Assembly: GCA_963839535.1 (NCBI GenBank)
Contig: CAWIVF010000007.1
Location: forward strand, 1-64,000
Length of the DNA stretch: 64,000 nucleotides
Origin: RHKX01 sp963839535
GTDB lineage: Bacteria; Actinomycetota; Thermoleophilia; Solirubrobacterales; 70-9
Direction: 5' to 3'
The notes under the pieces: generated by a model
What the model was told of the DNA's origin: nothing
What the model saw: only the letters and a program-made list of their open reading frames with translations
The model's database searches: none
Made by a program: the position numbers and the translations under genes
Part shown: positions 8,924 to 17,553 of the stretch, one piece after another
Layout of the letters: every line of letters starts with the position of its first letter
How positions within the stretch are numbered: the first letter of the stretch is position 1

Positions 8924-9466
8924 ATGGCCGAGGAGATCGAACCGCCGCACCGACCCCAGCCCGAGACCGGCTCCGGCGAGGACGAGACGCGACCCGCCGA
9001 GCAGTCGCGCTCGCAGCTCGTCCGCTGGATGGCGATCGGGGACGCCAACTCCGCCGGCTTCGTCCACGGCGGCTCGGTGATGCGCCTGGTCGACGAGGCC
9101 GCCGGCCTGGCCGCGATCAAGCACTCCGGCCGCCGCGTGGTCACCGCCGGGATGGACCGGATGACCTTCCTGACGCCCGTCTTCGTCGGCGAGCTCCTGC
9201 GCTGCAGCTCGACCGTCAACGCGGTCTGGCGCAGCTCGATGGAGGTCGGCGTCCGGGTGGAGGCGGAGAACCCCTACACCGGCGAGACCCGCCACACCTC
9301 GACCGCCTACCTGACGATGGTCGCGCTCGAGGACGGCAAGCCGATCACCGCGCCGAAGCTGATCGCCTCGACCCCGGACGAGCAGCGCCGCCAGCGCGAG
9401 GCCGAGCTGCGCCGCGAGAACCGCCTCGCCGAGCGCGATCAGATCCGCGGCGCGCGCAGCGACTGA
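8924..9466 (+). CDS. Hotdog-fold acyl-CoA thioesterase
   Basis: A 180-residue protein with one hotdog domain of the acyl-CoA hydrolase (YciA/BACH) type. The catalytic segment 'GDANSAGFVHGGSVMRLVDEAA' (about residues 40-60) corresponds to the family's N-x-x-G-x-x-H-G-G pattern, and 'GMDRMTFLTPVFVGELL' is the central strand region. It would hydrolyse acyl-CoA to free acid and CoA in the cytoplasm. The N-terminal 30 residues are acidic and probably disordered, and the last 25 are charged and helical ('QRREAELRREN'-like). No broken frame. It converges with the diguanylate cyclase ending at 9496. Confidence 0.87.
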   Translation: MAEEIEPPHRPQPETGSGEDETRPAEQSRSQLVRWMAIGDANSAGFVHGGSVMRLVDEAAGLAAIKHSGRRVVTAGMDRMTFLTPVFVGELLRCSSTVNAVWRSSMEVGVRVEAENPYTGETRHTSTAYLTMVALEDGKPITAPKLIASTPDEQRRQREAELRRENRLAERDQIRGARSD

Positions 9467-9495
9467 CCAGCCGCGGCCGCGCCCCGCGCCGGTCC

Positions 9496-10664
9496 CTAAG
9501 CCTTCTTCGAGTCCCCGCCGCCGGAGACGGCGGTGAGCAGCTCCGCCTCGCCGTCGGTGCTGCGCCGTCCCATCCGGCGCCTCGGCCAGGGCCGGCTCGC
9601 ACTGGTCGTCCTCGCCACGGGCGCTGTGCACCCGGTTGCGGCCGCCGTGCTTCGCCTCGTACAGCGCGGTGTCCGCGCGGTCGAACAGCTCGCCGTAGTC
9701 GAAGACCTCGCCGGGAGGGGAGACGGCGACGCCGCAGCTGATCGTGACCTTCGATGTTGTGGGTGAAGCGCGTGTGGGACACGGCCTCGCAGATCCGCCT
9801 CGCGAGGTGCATCGTCTGCCCCTCGTCGGCGCCGGGCAGGAGGACGAGGAACTCCTCGCCGCCGAGCCGGTAGGCGAGCTCGAAGGCGCGCAGGTCCTTG
9901 CGGATGATGTAGGCGACGTCGGTGAGGACGGCGTCGCCGACCGCATGGCCGACGGTGTCGTTGACCTGCTTGAAGTGGTCGATGTCGATGACGATCAGCC
10001 CGATCGGCGCCGCGGCGATCTCGGACTGCTGGCGCAGCTCGAGCACCCGGCCCTCGAGCGCCTTGCGGTTGAGCATCCCGGTGAGCGGATCGATCACGGC
10101 CTTGCCGCGGTGCTCGCGGTCGGAGCGCATCAGCGCGATGGAGAAGATGGCGACGGCGATCACCAGCGCCACGGGCATGACCAGCCGCGGCGGGGTCTCG
10201 GCGATGATGTTCGGAGCGGTCAGGAAGGCGACGGTGATCTGCAGCGCCAGCACGATCGCGACCCCGAGGGCGATCCCGCGGTAGGAGAAGCGAGCGCTCA
10301 GCGTCACGACCGGGATCGCGAACCAGGACAGCGAGGGCAGCCCGGCCACGCCCGCCGAGCAGGATGCAGACGGCGATGATCACGACCGAGGCGGTCCAGG
10401 CGGCGAAGATCCCGTACTCGGGCTTCTCGACCTTGTCGCATGCGCCGGTCGGCGATCGCGAAGAGGATGCCGGCGACGGCGAGCGGGAATCAGGGTCCAG
10501 TAGCCGATCCAGGGCCCGGTGATGATCAGCGCCACGGCCAGGACCGCGAAGGCAGCGCGACGGATCGGCTGCAGGCGCCGGTCCATGTCGAGCATTCGCG
10601 CTCGGTCGGAGTGATCGGGCACCAGCCAGCTCTCTGCCTGGTTCACGCCCTGCGGATTGGTCAT
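9496..10664 (-). CDS. Membrane-bound diguanylate cyclase (GGEEF), frameshifted
   Basis: About 389 residues when three or more one-base frameshifts are repaired. The N-terminal half has about five hydrophobic helices ('AVLAVALIITGPWIGYWTL', 'FAAWTASVVIIAVCILLGG', 'IVLALQITVAFLTAP', 'VALVIAVAIFSIALM'). The C-terminal half is a GGDEF domain: 'DPLTGMLNRKALEGR', 'IVIDIDHFKQVNDTVGH', active-site loop 'YRLGGEEFLVLLPG' near 9860, 'TISCGVAV' and 'ADTALYEAKHGGRNRV'. It should make cyclic di-GMP at the membrane. The usual RxxD inhibitory site reads R-x-x-E here, so product inhibition may be weak. The ATG at 10664 is preferred; an in-frame TTG six bases upstream is also possible. Stop TAG at 9496-9498. 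Confidence 0.85.
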
Positions 10665-10776
10665 TCCCAAGTCTCATCGACCAGTTCGCCCAGAGGTTGA
10701 ACCGGGACAGCCATGTTCCCATTGCAAGCGGGGTTGCAGGAGCCTCCGGAGGCGTGGTCCAGGCGCGACTCAGGCG

Positions 10777-11557
10777 TCAGCCGCAGGGCTCGAGGATCTG
10801 CTCGATCGAGCTCGATCGCCCGTCGTCGGCCACCTCGAAGACCACCGCGTTGACCCAGACGTCCTCCTCGGCCGTGCGGAACCTGGCGGGCATCTGGGTC
10901 CGGAAGCGCCCGAGCGCGTCCTCGACCTCGACCCCGAGGATGCTCTTGCGCGAGCCGGTCATCCCGACGTCGCAGATGAACGCCGTGCCGTCGGGGAGCA
11001 CCCGCGCGTCGGCCGTGGGGACGTGGGTGTGGGTGCCGAGCACCGCGGCGACCTTGCCGTCGAGGTGCCAGCCCATCGCCAGCTTCTCGCTCGTCACCTC
11101 GGCGTGGAAGTCGACGATCACGACCTCGGCCCCGTTGCGGCGCAGCTCCGACAGCTCGGCGTCGGCCGCGGGGAAGGGGGAGCGGGCGACCGTCAGCTGC
11201 AGCTGGCCGCTGAGGTTGAGCAGGCCGATCCGGCGGCCGTCCACCTCCCAGATCAGCGAGCCGCGCCCCGGGTTGCCCTTCGGGTAGTTGGCGGGCCGCA
11301 CGATCCGCTCGCACTCGATCGAGGAACGCATAGGCATCCCGGTGGCGGTAGACGTGGTTGCCGGTCGTGATCAGGTCGACGCCGGTGGCGAAGATGTCCT
11401 CCGCGGTGCGCTCGGTGATCCCGACGCCGCCCGCGGCGTTCTCGCCGTTGGCGATGATCAGGTCGGGCGCGTGGCGCTCGCGCAGCCGCGGCATCGCCTC
11501 GGCGAGCCCGCGGCGACCGGGGCCGCCCACGATGTCGCCGATGAAGAGGACGCGCAC
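10777..11557 (-). CDS. ymdB: YmdB-family metallophosphoesterase (TIGR00282), one frameshift
   Basis: Calcineurin-like phosphoesterase of the YmdB/TIGR00282 family, known in Bacillus to hydrolyse 2',3'-cyclic nucleotides. The metal-binding motifs are clear: 'FIGDIVGGPGRRG' at the N-terminus, 'ANGENAAGG', 'TTGNHVYRH', 'IVDFHAEVTSEK', 'GTHTHVPTAD' and 'CDVGMTGSRKS'. About 259 residues in total, normal for the family. The reading frame shifts once near 11325, just after 'HRDAYAFL'; the two halves abut with nothing missing. The gene is usually near rny in bacteria, but no ribonuclease Y gene is visible here. It is divergent from the ABC transporter operon that follows. Confidence 0.9.
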
Positions 11558-11610
11558 CGGTCCACCCTAGATAACTGTGTGGTCCCGGCCACCGACTAGC
11601 GTTGCGGCCG

Positions 11611-12377
11611 GTGGAAGCGACCCCGCCGCCTTCGCCGACCGCTGATCCGGGCCGCACGGCCGGCGGCGCCGCGATCGAGGCGCGCGGCCTCGGGATGCGC
11701 TTCGGCGATCGCGAGGCGCTGCGCGACGTCTCCTTCGCCGCCGCCTCGGGGGAGCTGCTGGCGATCATCGGGCCGAACGGCGCCGGCAAGACCACGCTGC
11801 TCTCGATCCTCGCGGGGATCCGCCGCCCAACGCGGGCGAGGTGGTCCTGCCGCGCGGCGAGGTCGGGTTCGTCCCCCAGCAGGCGGCGCTCTACCGGCGG
11901 CTGACCGTCGAGGAGAACCTGCGGCTCTTCGCCCGGCTCGAGCGCGTCCCCGACGTCGACGAGACGGTCGAGCTGATGCTCACCCAGACCGGCCTCGCCG
12001 AGCGCCGCGGCGACCAGGCCGGGACGCTCTCCGGCGGCAACCAGCAGCGGATCAACATCGCGATCGGCCTGCTCTCGAACCCCGCGGTGCTGCTGCTCGA
12101 CGAGCCGTCGACCGGCCTCGACCCGCGCCAGCGCGCGCGCCTCTGGGAGTTCGTGCTCGACCTCGCCGGCCGCGGCACGACCGTGATCTTCTCGACCCAC
12201 AACATCGCCGAGGCCGAGCGCTACGGGCAGCGCCTGCTCGTCCTCGCCGACGGCCAGCGGCTCTTCGACGGCACCGCCGCCGAGCTGCACACCGCCGCCC
12301 CCGCCTCGACCGCGCCGGGCGCGCCCGCCGACTTCGAGTCGGCCTTCGTCCGCTACCTCGGCGAGCAGGGCCACTGA
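11611..12377 (+). CDS. ABC-2 transporter ATP-binding protein, one frameshift
   Basis: About 255 residues. Walker A 'GPNGAGKTTLLSILAG', signature 'LSGGNQQRINIAIGLL', Walker B 'AVLLLDEPSTGLDP' and H-loop 'FSTHNIAEAERY' are all present. The frame changes near 11830, inside 'RRPNAGEVVLPRGEVG', and no residues appear lost. Start GTG 11611 follows from the coding pattern; a TTG nine bases upstream is in the same frame. The permease gene begins three bases after the stop, so the two form an exporter. The ATPase hydrolyses ATP at the cytoplasmic face to drive export of an unknown substrate. Confidence 0.9.
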
Positions 12378-12380
12378 CCG

Positions 12381-13730
12381 ATGCGCTGGCTGCTGCTCAA
12401 GGACCTCCAGATCATGCGGCGCTCGCCGCTGCTGACGACGCTGCTCGTCGCCTACCCGATCGTGATCGCGGTGCTGATCGGCTTCGCGCTCAGCCGCGGG
12501 CCCGACACGCCGCGGGTCGCGTTCCTCAACGAGGTGCCGACCGACACGCCCTTCGACATCGGCGGCGAGGAGTTCGACCTCATCGGCGCCCGCAGCGAGC
12601 TCTGCTCGCGGATCGAGTGCGTCCGGGTCGAGAGCGAGGAGGAGGCGCGCGAGCTGGTCGAGTCCGGCGACGTGCTCGGCGCCCTGATCCTGCCGGCGGA
12701 CCTGATCGAGAAGCTCCAGTCCCTCGGCGGCCTGACGCCGCAGGAGCCGACCGTGCGGGTGCTCGTCAACGAGGAGGACCCGGTCAAGGGCGACCTCGTC
12801 GACGACCGGATCAACTCGCTGCTCTCGGAGGCCAACCTGCGGATCTCCCAGAAGGTCTCCGAGGTCTCGGCCACCTACCTGCAGATCCTGCTCGACGGCG
12901 GCGACTTCTCGTTCCTCGGCGACGGGCTGAAGGTCCTCGGCCTGCGCGAGTCGGAGGACATCCTGCGCCGGGTCCGCACCGAGATCCCGCCGAACAGCCC
13001 GGACCTCGCCGACCTCGACGAGGTGATCCGCTTCAGCCACCTCGCGGCGGAGAACCTCGGCGTCGCCGACGACCTGCTCGGCTCGGTCAGCCAGCCGATC
13101 AAGGTGGACAAGGAGGTCGTCAGCGGGGACACGCCGAGCCTCGACGCCTTCGCGATCTCGGTGGCGGCGACGATCACGCTGATGTTCGTCACCGTCCTGC
13201 TGGTCGCGGGATCGCTGGCGCTCGAGCGCGAGGAGAACGCCTTCGCCCGGCTCACCCGCGGGCTGATCTCGAAGTCGGCGCTGCTGTTCGAGAAGGTCCT
13301 GCTCGGCGTCGTCGTCGCGCTCGTCGTCACGACTCTGATGCTGGCCGGGCTGTCGCTGTTCGTCTCCCTCGACTGGGGACGGTTCCCGCTCTGGATCCCG
13401 GCGATCATCGCCGGCGGCGCGGGGTTCGCCGCCTTCGGCGCGGCGATCGGCGGCGCCACCCGGGAGGTGCGCGCCGCCTCCCTGCTCGCCTTCATGGTCA
13501 GCCTGCCGATGGCGTTCCTCTCGCTGGTGCCGTCGGGGACCGTCGGCAAGACGCTCTACGACGTGATCGAGGTCGTCACCGCGCTCTTCCCGTTCGATCC
13601 GGCGCTGCGCGCGCTCACGGGCGCGCTCGAGTCGTCGGGCCCGTCGCTCTGGGCGGCGGTCGCCCACCTCGCCGCGCTGGCACTGGCCTACGGGGTCCTC
13701 GCCCGGCTGGCGGTCAGGCGCTTCGTGTGA
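12381..13730 (+). CDS. ABC-2-type transporter permease
   Basis: Intact, 449 residues. Topology is typical of the YhaP/YhgE-like ABC-2 class: one membrane helix near residues 18-38 ('LVAYPIVIAVLIGFAL'), a large extracytoplasmic domain (about 40-255, soluble and acidic), then about five helices from residue 258 to the end ('AATITLMFVTVLLVAGSLAL', 'VVVALVVTTLMLAGLSLFV', 'AIIAGGAGFAAFGAAIGG', and others). It pairs with the ATPase encoded just upstream. The substrate is unknown; ABC-2 exporters of this shape move lipids, drugs or lantibiotics. Spacing of three bases after the ATPase stop indicates one transcript. Confidence 0.9.
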   Translation: MRWLLLKDLQIMRRSPLLTTLLVAYPIVIAVLIGFALSRGPDTPRVAFLNEVPTDTPFDIGGEEFDLIGARSELCSRIECVRVESEEEARELVESGDVLGALILPADLIEKLQSLGGLTPQEPTVRVLVNEEDPVKGDLVDDRINSLLSEANLRISQKVSEVSATYLQILLDGGDFSFLGDGLKVLGLRESEDILRRVRTEIPPNSPDLADLDEVIRFSHLAAENLGVADDLLGSVSQPIKVDKEVVSGDTPSLDAFAISVAATITLMFVTVLLVAGSLALEREENAFARLTRGLISKSALLFEKVLLGVVVALVVTTLMLAGLSLFVSLDWGRFPLWIPAIIAGGAGFAAFGAAIGGATREVRAASLLAFMVSLPMAFLSLVPSGTVGKTLYDVIEVVTALFPFDPALRALTGALESSGPSLWAAVAHLAALALAYGVLARLAVRRFV

Positions 13731-13782
13731 CCGCTTGGGCCGCTAGGTTCGCCCGCGTTCGTCCACGGAAATTGGAGGCTTC

Positions 13783-14200
13783 ATGAGGACCACGAGATCG
13801 AGGATCGGCGCGCTGCTGCTCGCCGTCCTGGCGCTGGGGCTGCTCGCCGGCTGCGGCGAGCGACGAGACCGGCAGCGACGCCACGCCGGAGGAGGTCGTA
13901 GAGGCCTTCTACGCGGCGACCGGCGATGCCGACGCCGAGGCGATGTGCGCTCTGATCACCGAGGAGGCCGCCCAGGCGGCCGCCGACGATGAGAACGCCG
14001 ACACCTGCGAGGAGGGCGTCCAGGCGTCAATCGACGCCGGCGACAACGCGGACGGTCGCGCGAGCTCGCCGACGAGATCGAGGTCGGCGAGGCGACGATC
14101 GACGGCGAGGAGGCGACGGTCGCGATCACCGCGCTCGAGCACCTCGGACGAGGTCCACCTGATTCGGGAGGACGGGGAGTGGAAGCTCGACCTGGGTTGA
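13783..14200 (+). CDS. Small secreted lipoprotein, frameshifted
   Basis: The start 'MRTTRSRIGALLLAVLALGLLAGCG' is a lipoprotein signal peptide with the lipobox L-A-G-C at residues 21-24. After two or more one-base frameshifts (near 13860 and 14055) the mature part reads 'SDATPEEVVEAFYAATGDADAEAMCALITEEAA', a helical segment with two further Cys, and ends 'HLIREDGEWKLDLG'. This is the layout of small DUF4878-like (NTF2-fold) lipoproteins: about 135 residues, with a helical start and a C-terminal 'DGEWKL' strand. Function unknown. It follows the ABC exporter by 52 bases and is followed by a strong terminator. Confidence 0.7.
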
Positions 14201-14234
14201 GCGAGTCGCCTGAGTTGAACTGACCCCAGAACGC

Positions 14235-14266
14235 GAGACGCCCGCCGGGGGGCGGGCGTCTCGTTT
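14235..14266. terminator. Strong hairpin terminator between convergent genes
   Basis: A perfect 12-bp stem, GAGACGCCCGCC (14235-14246) and GGCGGGCGTCTC (14251-14262), with a GGGG loop and a following GTTTGT. It lies between the lipoprotein gene and the convergent secreted repeat gene, so it can serve both strands, better on the plus strand because of the T residues. Confidence 0.8.
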
Positions 14267-14314
14267 GTCATACCCCAGCGAGAAAGGGGGTAGACGATCT
14301 GGAACCCGGAGGGG

Positions 14315-14836
14315 TCAGACCTCCTCGGTCGGCTCCTCCTCGTCGTCTGCGGCCTTCACCTTGCCGGAGACGCACTTGCCGAGGGCGTTGCGCTTGCCCT
14401 TGGTTCCGTAGGTGTCCTTGAACGCGTCGGGATCCTCCGCGCGCTCCGCCTTGCACTCCTGTGCGGCGTTGTCGAACTCCTCGACGTCCTCGCTGTTCTC
14501 AGCCCTCACCTTGCTGGAAACGCACTTGCCGTAGGCATCGCTCGAGTACTCGTCGGTGCCGTAGGTCGTCTGGAAGCCGACCGGATCGGCGGCCTGCTCC
14601 GCCTTGCACTCCTTGGCGGCGTTCTTCAGCTCGTCCTCCGACTCGGGGGTCTCGCCCTTGATGCACTTGCGCATCGCGTGGTCGCCGTAGAGCGACTTGA
14701 AGGCGGCCTTGTCGGCCTTCTTCTCAGCGTGGCACTGCTTCGCGGCGAGGTCGCGCGCCTTGCTCGGGTGCTCCGGCTTCGCCGTGGCGACGGATGCCGA
14801 AAGCAGCACGGTGCTCAGCGCAGCGGCGGAAATCAT
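14315..14836 (-). CDS. Secreted protein with three cysteine-containing repeats
   Basis: About 173 residues. The N-terminus ('ALSTVLLSASVATA') is a signal peptide. The mature part contains three repeats of about 45 residues: A-A-K-x-C-x-A-E, then a D-x-x-x-F-x-x-x-Y-G segment, then C-[IV]-x-x-K ('AAKQCHAEKKAD', 'AAKECKAEQAADP', 'AAQECKAERAEDP', each followed by a 'KC' or 'KCV' motif). Each repeat holds two Cys, six in all, so each could close one disulphide or bind a metal. Highly charged and acidic at the end. Start: a good AGGAGGT lies 24 bases before ATG 14836, too far; one extra base near 14838 would instead join a TTG at 14854, giving an Lys-Arg signal-peptide start with normal spacing. 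Family not recognised. Confidence 0.75.
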   Translation of the reverse strand: MISAAALSTVLLSASVATAKPEHPSKARDLAAKQCHAEKKADKAAFKSLYGDHAMRKCIKGETPESEDELKNAAKECKAEQAADPVGFQTTYGTDEYSSDAYGKCVSSKVRAENSEDVEEFDNAAQECKAERAEDPDAFKDTYGTKGKRNALGKCVSGKVKAADDEEEPTEEV

Positions 14837-14909
14837 GGATCATTCTCTTCAACGTGATTTACCTCCTGATGCCGCATGGAATGCGGCTTTGAGTTCAACT
14901 GGAGGCACA

Positions 14910-14928
14910 ACGGCGGGGCGCCGTTTTT
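14910..14928 (+). repeat. Short GC hairpin with T run
   Basis: ACGGCG (14910-14915) and CGCCGT (14919-14924) with a GGG loop and then TTTT on the plus strand. It looks like a terminator on the plus strand, although the genes on both sides are on the minus strand, where it would be preceded by an A run. It may end antisense transcription or work weakly for the sigma-factor gene. Confidence 0.4.
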
Positions 14929-14937
14929 GTCAGGGGC

Positions 14938-16444
14938 TACTTGCCGGAAGCTGCGGCGGCGTGACCGGCCGCCTGGCCGGGGTCCGCCGGGACGGGCGGC
15001 ACGGCCGGAGCCGGAGCCGGCGTCGGGAGGCGTGACCGCGCCGCGGTCCCCGCGTCGGAGGAGTTGCGCTGCCGGCGCTCGAGGCGGCCGAGCCGGTCGA
15101 GGAGCCGCCGCGTTCGACGGCCGGCCGATCCGTCGCCGAGCCGGCCGCGGACGACGTCGGCGCCCGGGGCCTCGCCGCTGGCGCCGGGGGTGCCGTCCTC
15201 CTGACCGGGGCGTCGTCTCCCGGGACGGCCGGCGTCGCTCCCGACTTGCCCGGCGTGCTGCCCGACTGGCCGGGGGTGCTGCCGTTCCTGCCGGGTGCGT
15301 CGCCGCTCTTGCCCGGGTGCGCCCCCGCGCCGGGACCATGGGCCCCGGCGGCGGCCCCGCCCTCCTGACCGACGGCCCCGATGCCGGCCGCGACCTCGTT
15401 CGTGACGACCGGGGCGCGTCTCGGTCCCGCCTGCCCGGCGCCGCCGTCTCTGGCGGGGAGTCCCCGCCGCCGTTGAAGGGGTTGGGAAGGTCGATCGCGC
15501 CGCCCATGTCCGCAGCTCCGGCGGCGACCACGACGGCCGCGGCGAGGCTCGCGCCCTTGATCGCGGCGGAGCCGGCGAGGCCGCCGCCCACGAGCCCGGC
15601 CCCCGCAGACCCGGCCCCGGCCGCCCCCGCGGCTGCAGCCGACCCCTTGGCGCCCACGCCGAGCAGGCCGCCGAGGATCCCGGTGGCGGCGAGGGCGGGG
15701 AGGGGCGGGCAGAGCATCGCCAGGTCGGCGCGGCGCTGGTCGATCGAGGCCGCGAAGCCGCGGCATCCGTCGCAGTCCTCGAGATGCGCCTTGAGCTTGC
15801 GCGCCCTCAGCGACCGGCCGTCGTGGTCGGAGAGGGCCTGGCGGACCGACTCACACTCCATCTCGCGACCCTCCTCGAGCGTGCGCAGGGCGACGCGGCC
15901 CTCGTAGACCGCCTGCCGCGCGGCCGCCTCGGAGCTGGAGAGCGCCAGGCCGATCTCCTCGTAGGAGAGGCCGCTGAGCTCGCGCATCACGATCGCGGCG
16001 GACTGGCGCTCCGGGAGCGAGCTCAGGTCGTCGACCAGCTGCCGCAGCCGATCGCGCTCGGCGTGCTGGGACTCGGCCGATGGGGTCGCCGGGCCGCTGT
16101 CGGGCTGAAGCTCCGCCGTCGGGCCGGCGCGTCCGCAGCAGCGAGATCGACTCGTTGTGGGCCACCCGGAAGAGCCACGGGCGCAGCGCGATCTCGCGCT
16201 TCTCGCCGGGCAGCGATCGCAGGGCCGCGGCCATCGTCGCCTGCAGGGCGTCCTCGGCGTCCTCGCGGCTGCGCAGGATCGAGAAGCAGTAGCGGTAGAG
16301 CTCCTGATGGTGGCGCTTGTAGATCCGCTCGAAGGCGCGCCGCCGCTTCCTCGGGACGCTCGAGGAGAGGTCGCTGCGATCGTGGCGGTCGACCCGGGAG
16401 CCGATCACCGGCAGCGACGCAATGGTCCGGCCGGGTGAAGCCAT
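14938..16444 (-). CDS. ECF-type sigma factor with fused zinc-finger (anti-sigma-like) and disordered tail, frameshifted
   Basis: About 500 residues after repair of two or more frameshifts. Region 2 (about residues 25-95: 'AFERIYKRHHQELYRYCFSILRSREDAEDALQ', 'RPWLFRVAHNESISLLR') and region 4 ('ELSGLSYEEIGLALSSSEAAARQAVYEGRVAL', helix-turn-helix) make a sigma-70 family ECF factor. Directly after region 4 comes 'HLEDCDGCRGF', an H-x3-C-x2-C zinc motif like that of ZAS anti-sigma factors, then an Ala/Gly-rich hydrophobic stretch of about 80 residues that may cross the membrane, then a Pro/Gly/Ser-rich tail with collagen-like 'PGKSG', 'PGQSG', 'PGRNG' units. The stop in the low-complexity tail (14938) is my best estimate. 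The tail may hold the sigma factor in check, so no separate anti-sigma gene is needed; none is adjacent. Confidence 0.78.
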
Positions 16445-16576
16445 CGCGGCCCATTATTGCCCCGACTCCCGCGCGGCGGGCATCCCTCCCTGGTCAGGTT
16501 CATGTCCTTGCAACGGATCGGGCCGCCGTTTGTCAGGCGCCGGGCCGGAGGCGAGCGCCCTCCTAGACTGCCGGGC

Positions 16577-17553
16577 ATGGCTTTTCCCGCGACCAGGATG
16601 CGCCGCCTGCGCCGGACCGGAGTGCTCCGCGGGCTCACCCGCGAGACCGAGCTGACCCCCGCGCACCTGATCCAGCCGCTGTTCGTGACGGCGGGGAGCG
16701 ACGTTCGCGAGGAGGTCGAGTCGATGCCCGGCGTCAGCCGGCTCTCGATCTCCGAGCTGGTCGAGGAGGCGGGCGCGGTCCATGCCGCCGGCGTCGACTC
16801 GGTGCTGCTGTTCGGCATCCCCGCCGACAAGGACGAGGTCGGCTCGGGCGCCTACGACGACGAGGGCATCGTCCAGCTCGCGATCCGGGCGCTGAAGGAG
16901 GCCCACCCCGACCTGGTCGTGATCGCCGACACCTGCATGTGCGAGTACACCTCCCACGGCCACTGCGGCTACCTCGGGCCGGACGGGGAGGTCGACAACG
17001 ACCTCTCGATCGAGCTGCTCGCGAAGACCGCGCTGAGCCAGGCCCAGGCCGGCGCCGACGCGATCGCGCCCTCGGACATGATGGACGGGCGGATCGCCGC
17101 GATCCGGGCGCAGCTCGACGGCGAGGGTCATTCAGAACGTGCCGATCATCAGTCTACTCCGCCAAGTACGCCTCCGCCTTCTACGGGCCGTTCCGCGACG
17201 CCGCCGGCTCGACCCCGCAGGAGGGCGACCGCCGCGGGTACCAGATGGATCCGGCCAACGTGCTCGAGGCGATCCGCGAGTCGCAGATCGACCTCGACGA
17301 GGGCGCCGACATGCTGATGGTCAAGCCCGCGCTGCCCTACCTCGACGTGATCCGCCGGGTCAAGGACGCAACCGGCGCGCCGCTCGCCGCCTACCATGTC
17401 TCGGGCGAGTACTCGATGCTGAAGGCCGCCGCTCAGAACGGATGGCTGGACGAGCGCGCCGCAGCGCTCGAGGCACTCACTTCGATCCGCCGCGCGGGAG
17501 CCGACGCGATCATCACCTACTACGCCAAGGACGCCGCCGGATGGCTGAGCTGA
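16577..17553 (+). CDS. hemB: Delta-aminolevulinic acid dehydratase (porphobilinogen synthase), two frameshifts
   Basis: Joins two 5-aminolevulinate molecules into porphobilinogen in tetrapyrrole synthesis. The frame starts at ATG 16577 ('FPATRMRRLRRTGVLRGL') and runs to 'AQLDGEG' near 17125; 'QNVPIIS' follows in a second frame and 'YSAKYASAFYGPFRDAA' onward in a third, so two indels lie within 17125-17160 and no residues seem lost. Zinc-binding cysteines are in 'DTCMCEYTSHGHCGYL', so this is the zinc type. The two active-site lysines are in 'YSAKYAS' and 'MLMVKPALPYLD'. About 325 residues, normal. It overlaps the start of the next gene (17541), giving a hemB-ahb-hemL operon. Confidence 0.94.

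Noticed and set aside
11253..13667. 804-residue minus-strand open frame antisense to the ABC transporter
   Set aside because: Composition is that of a GC-rich shadow (Arg/Gly/Asp/Ala repeats, no domain), and the plus-strand permease on the same DNA is intact and clearly recognisable.
14876..15907. 343-residue plus-strand open frame over the sigma factor tail
   Set aside because: Antisense to a Pro/Gly/Ala-rich tail; the translation is low-complexity Arg/Pro/Ala.
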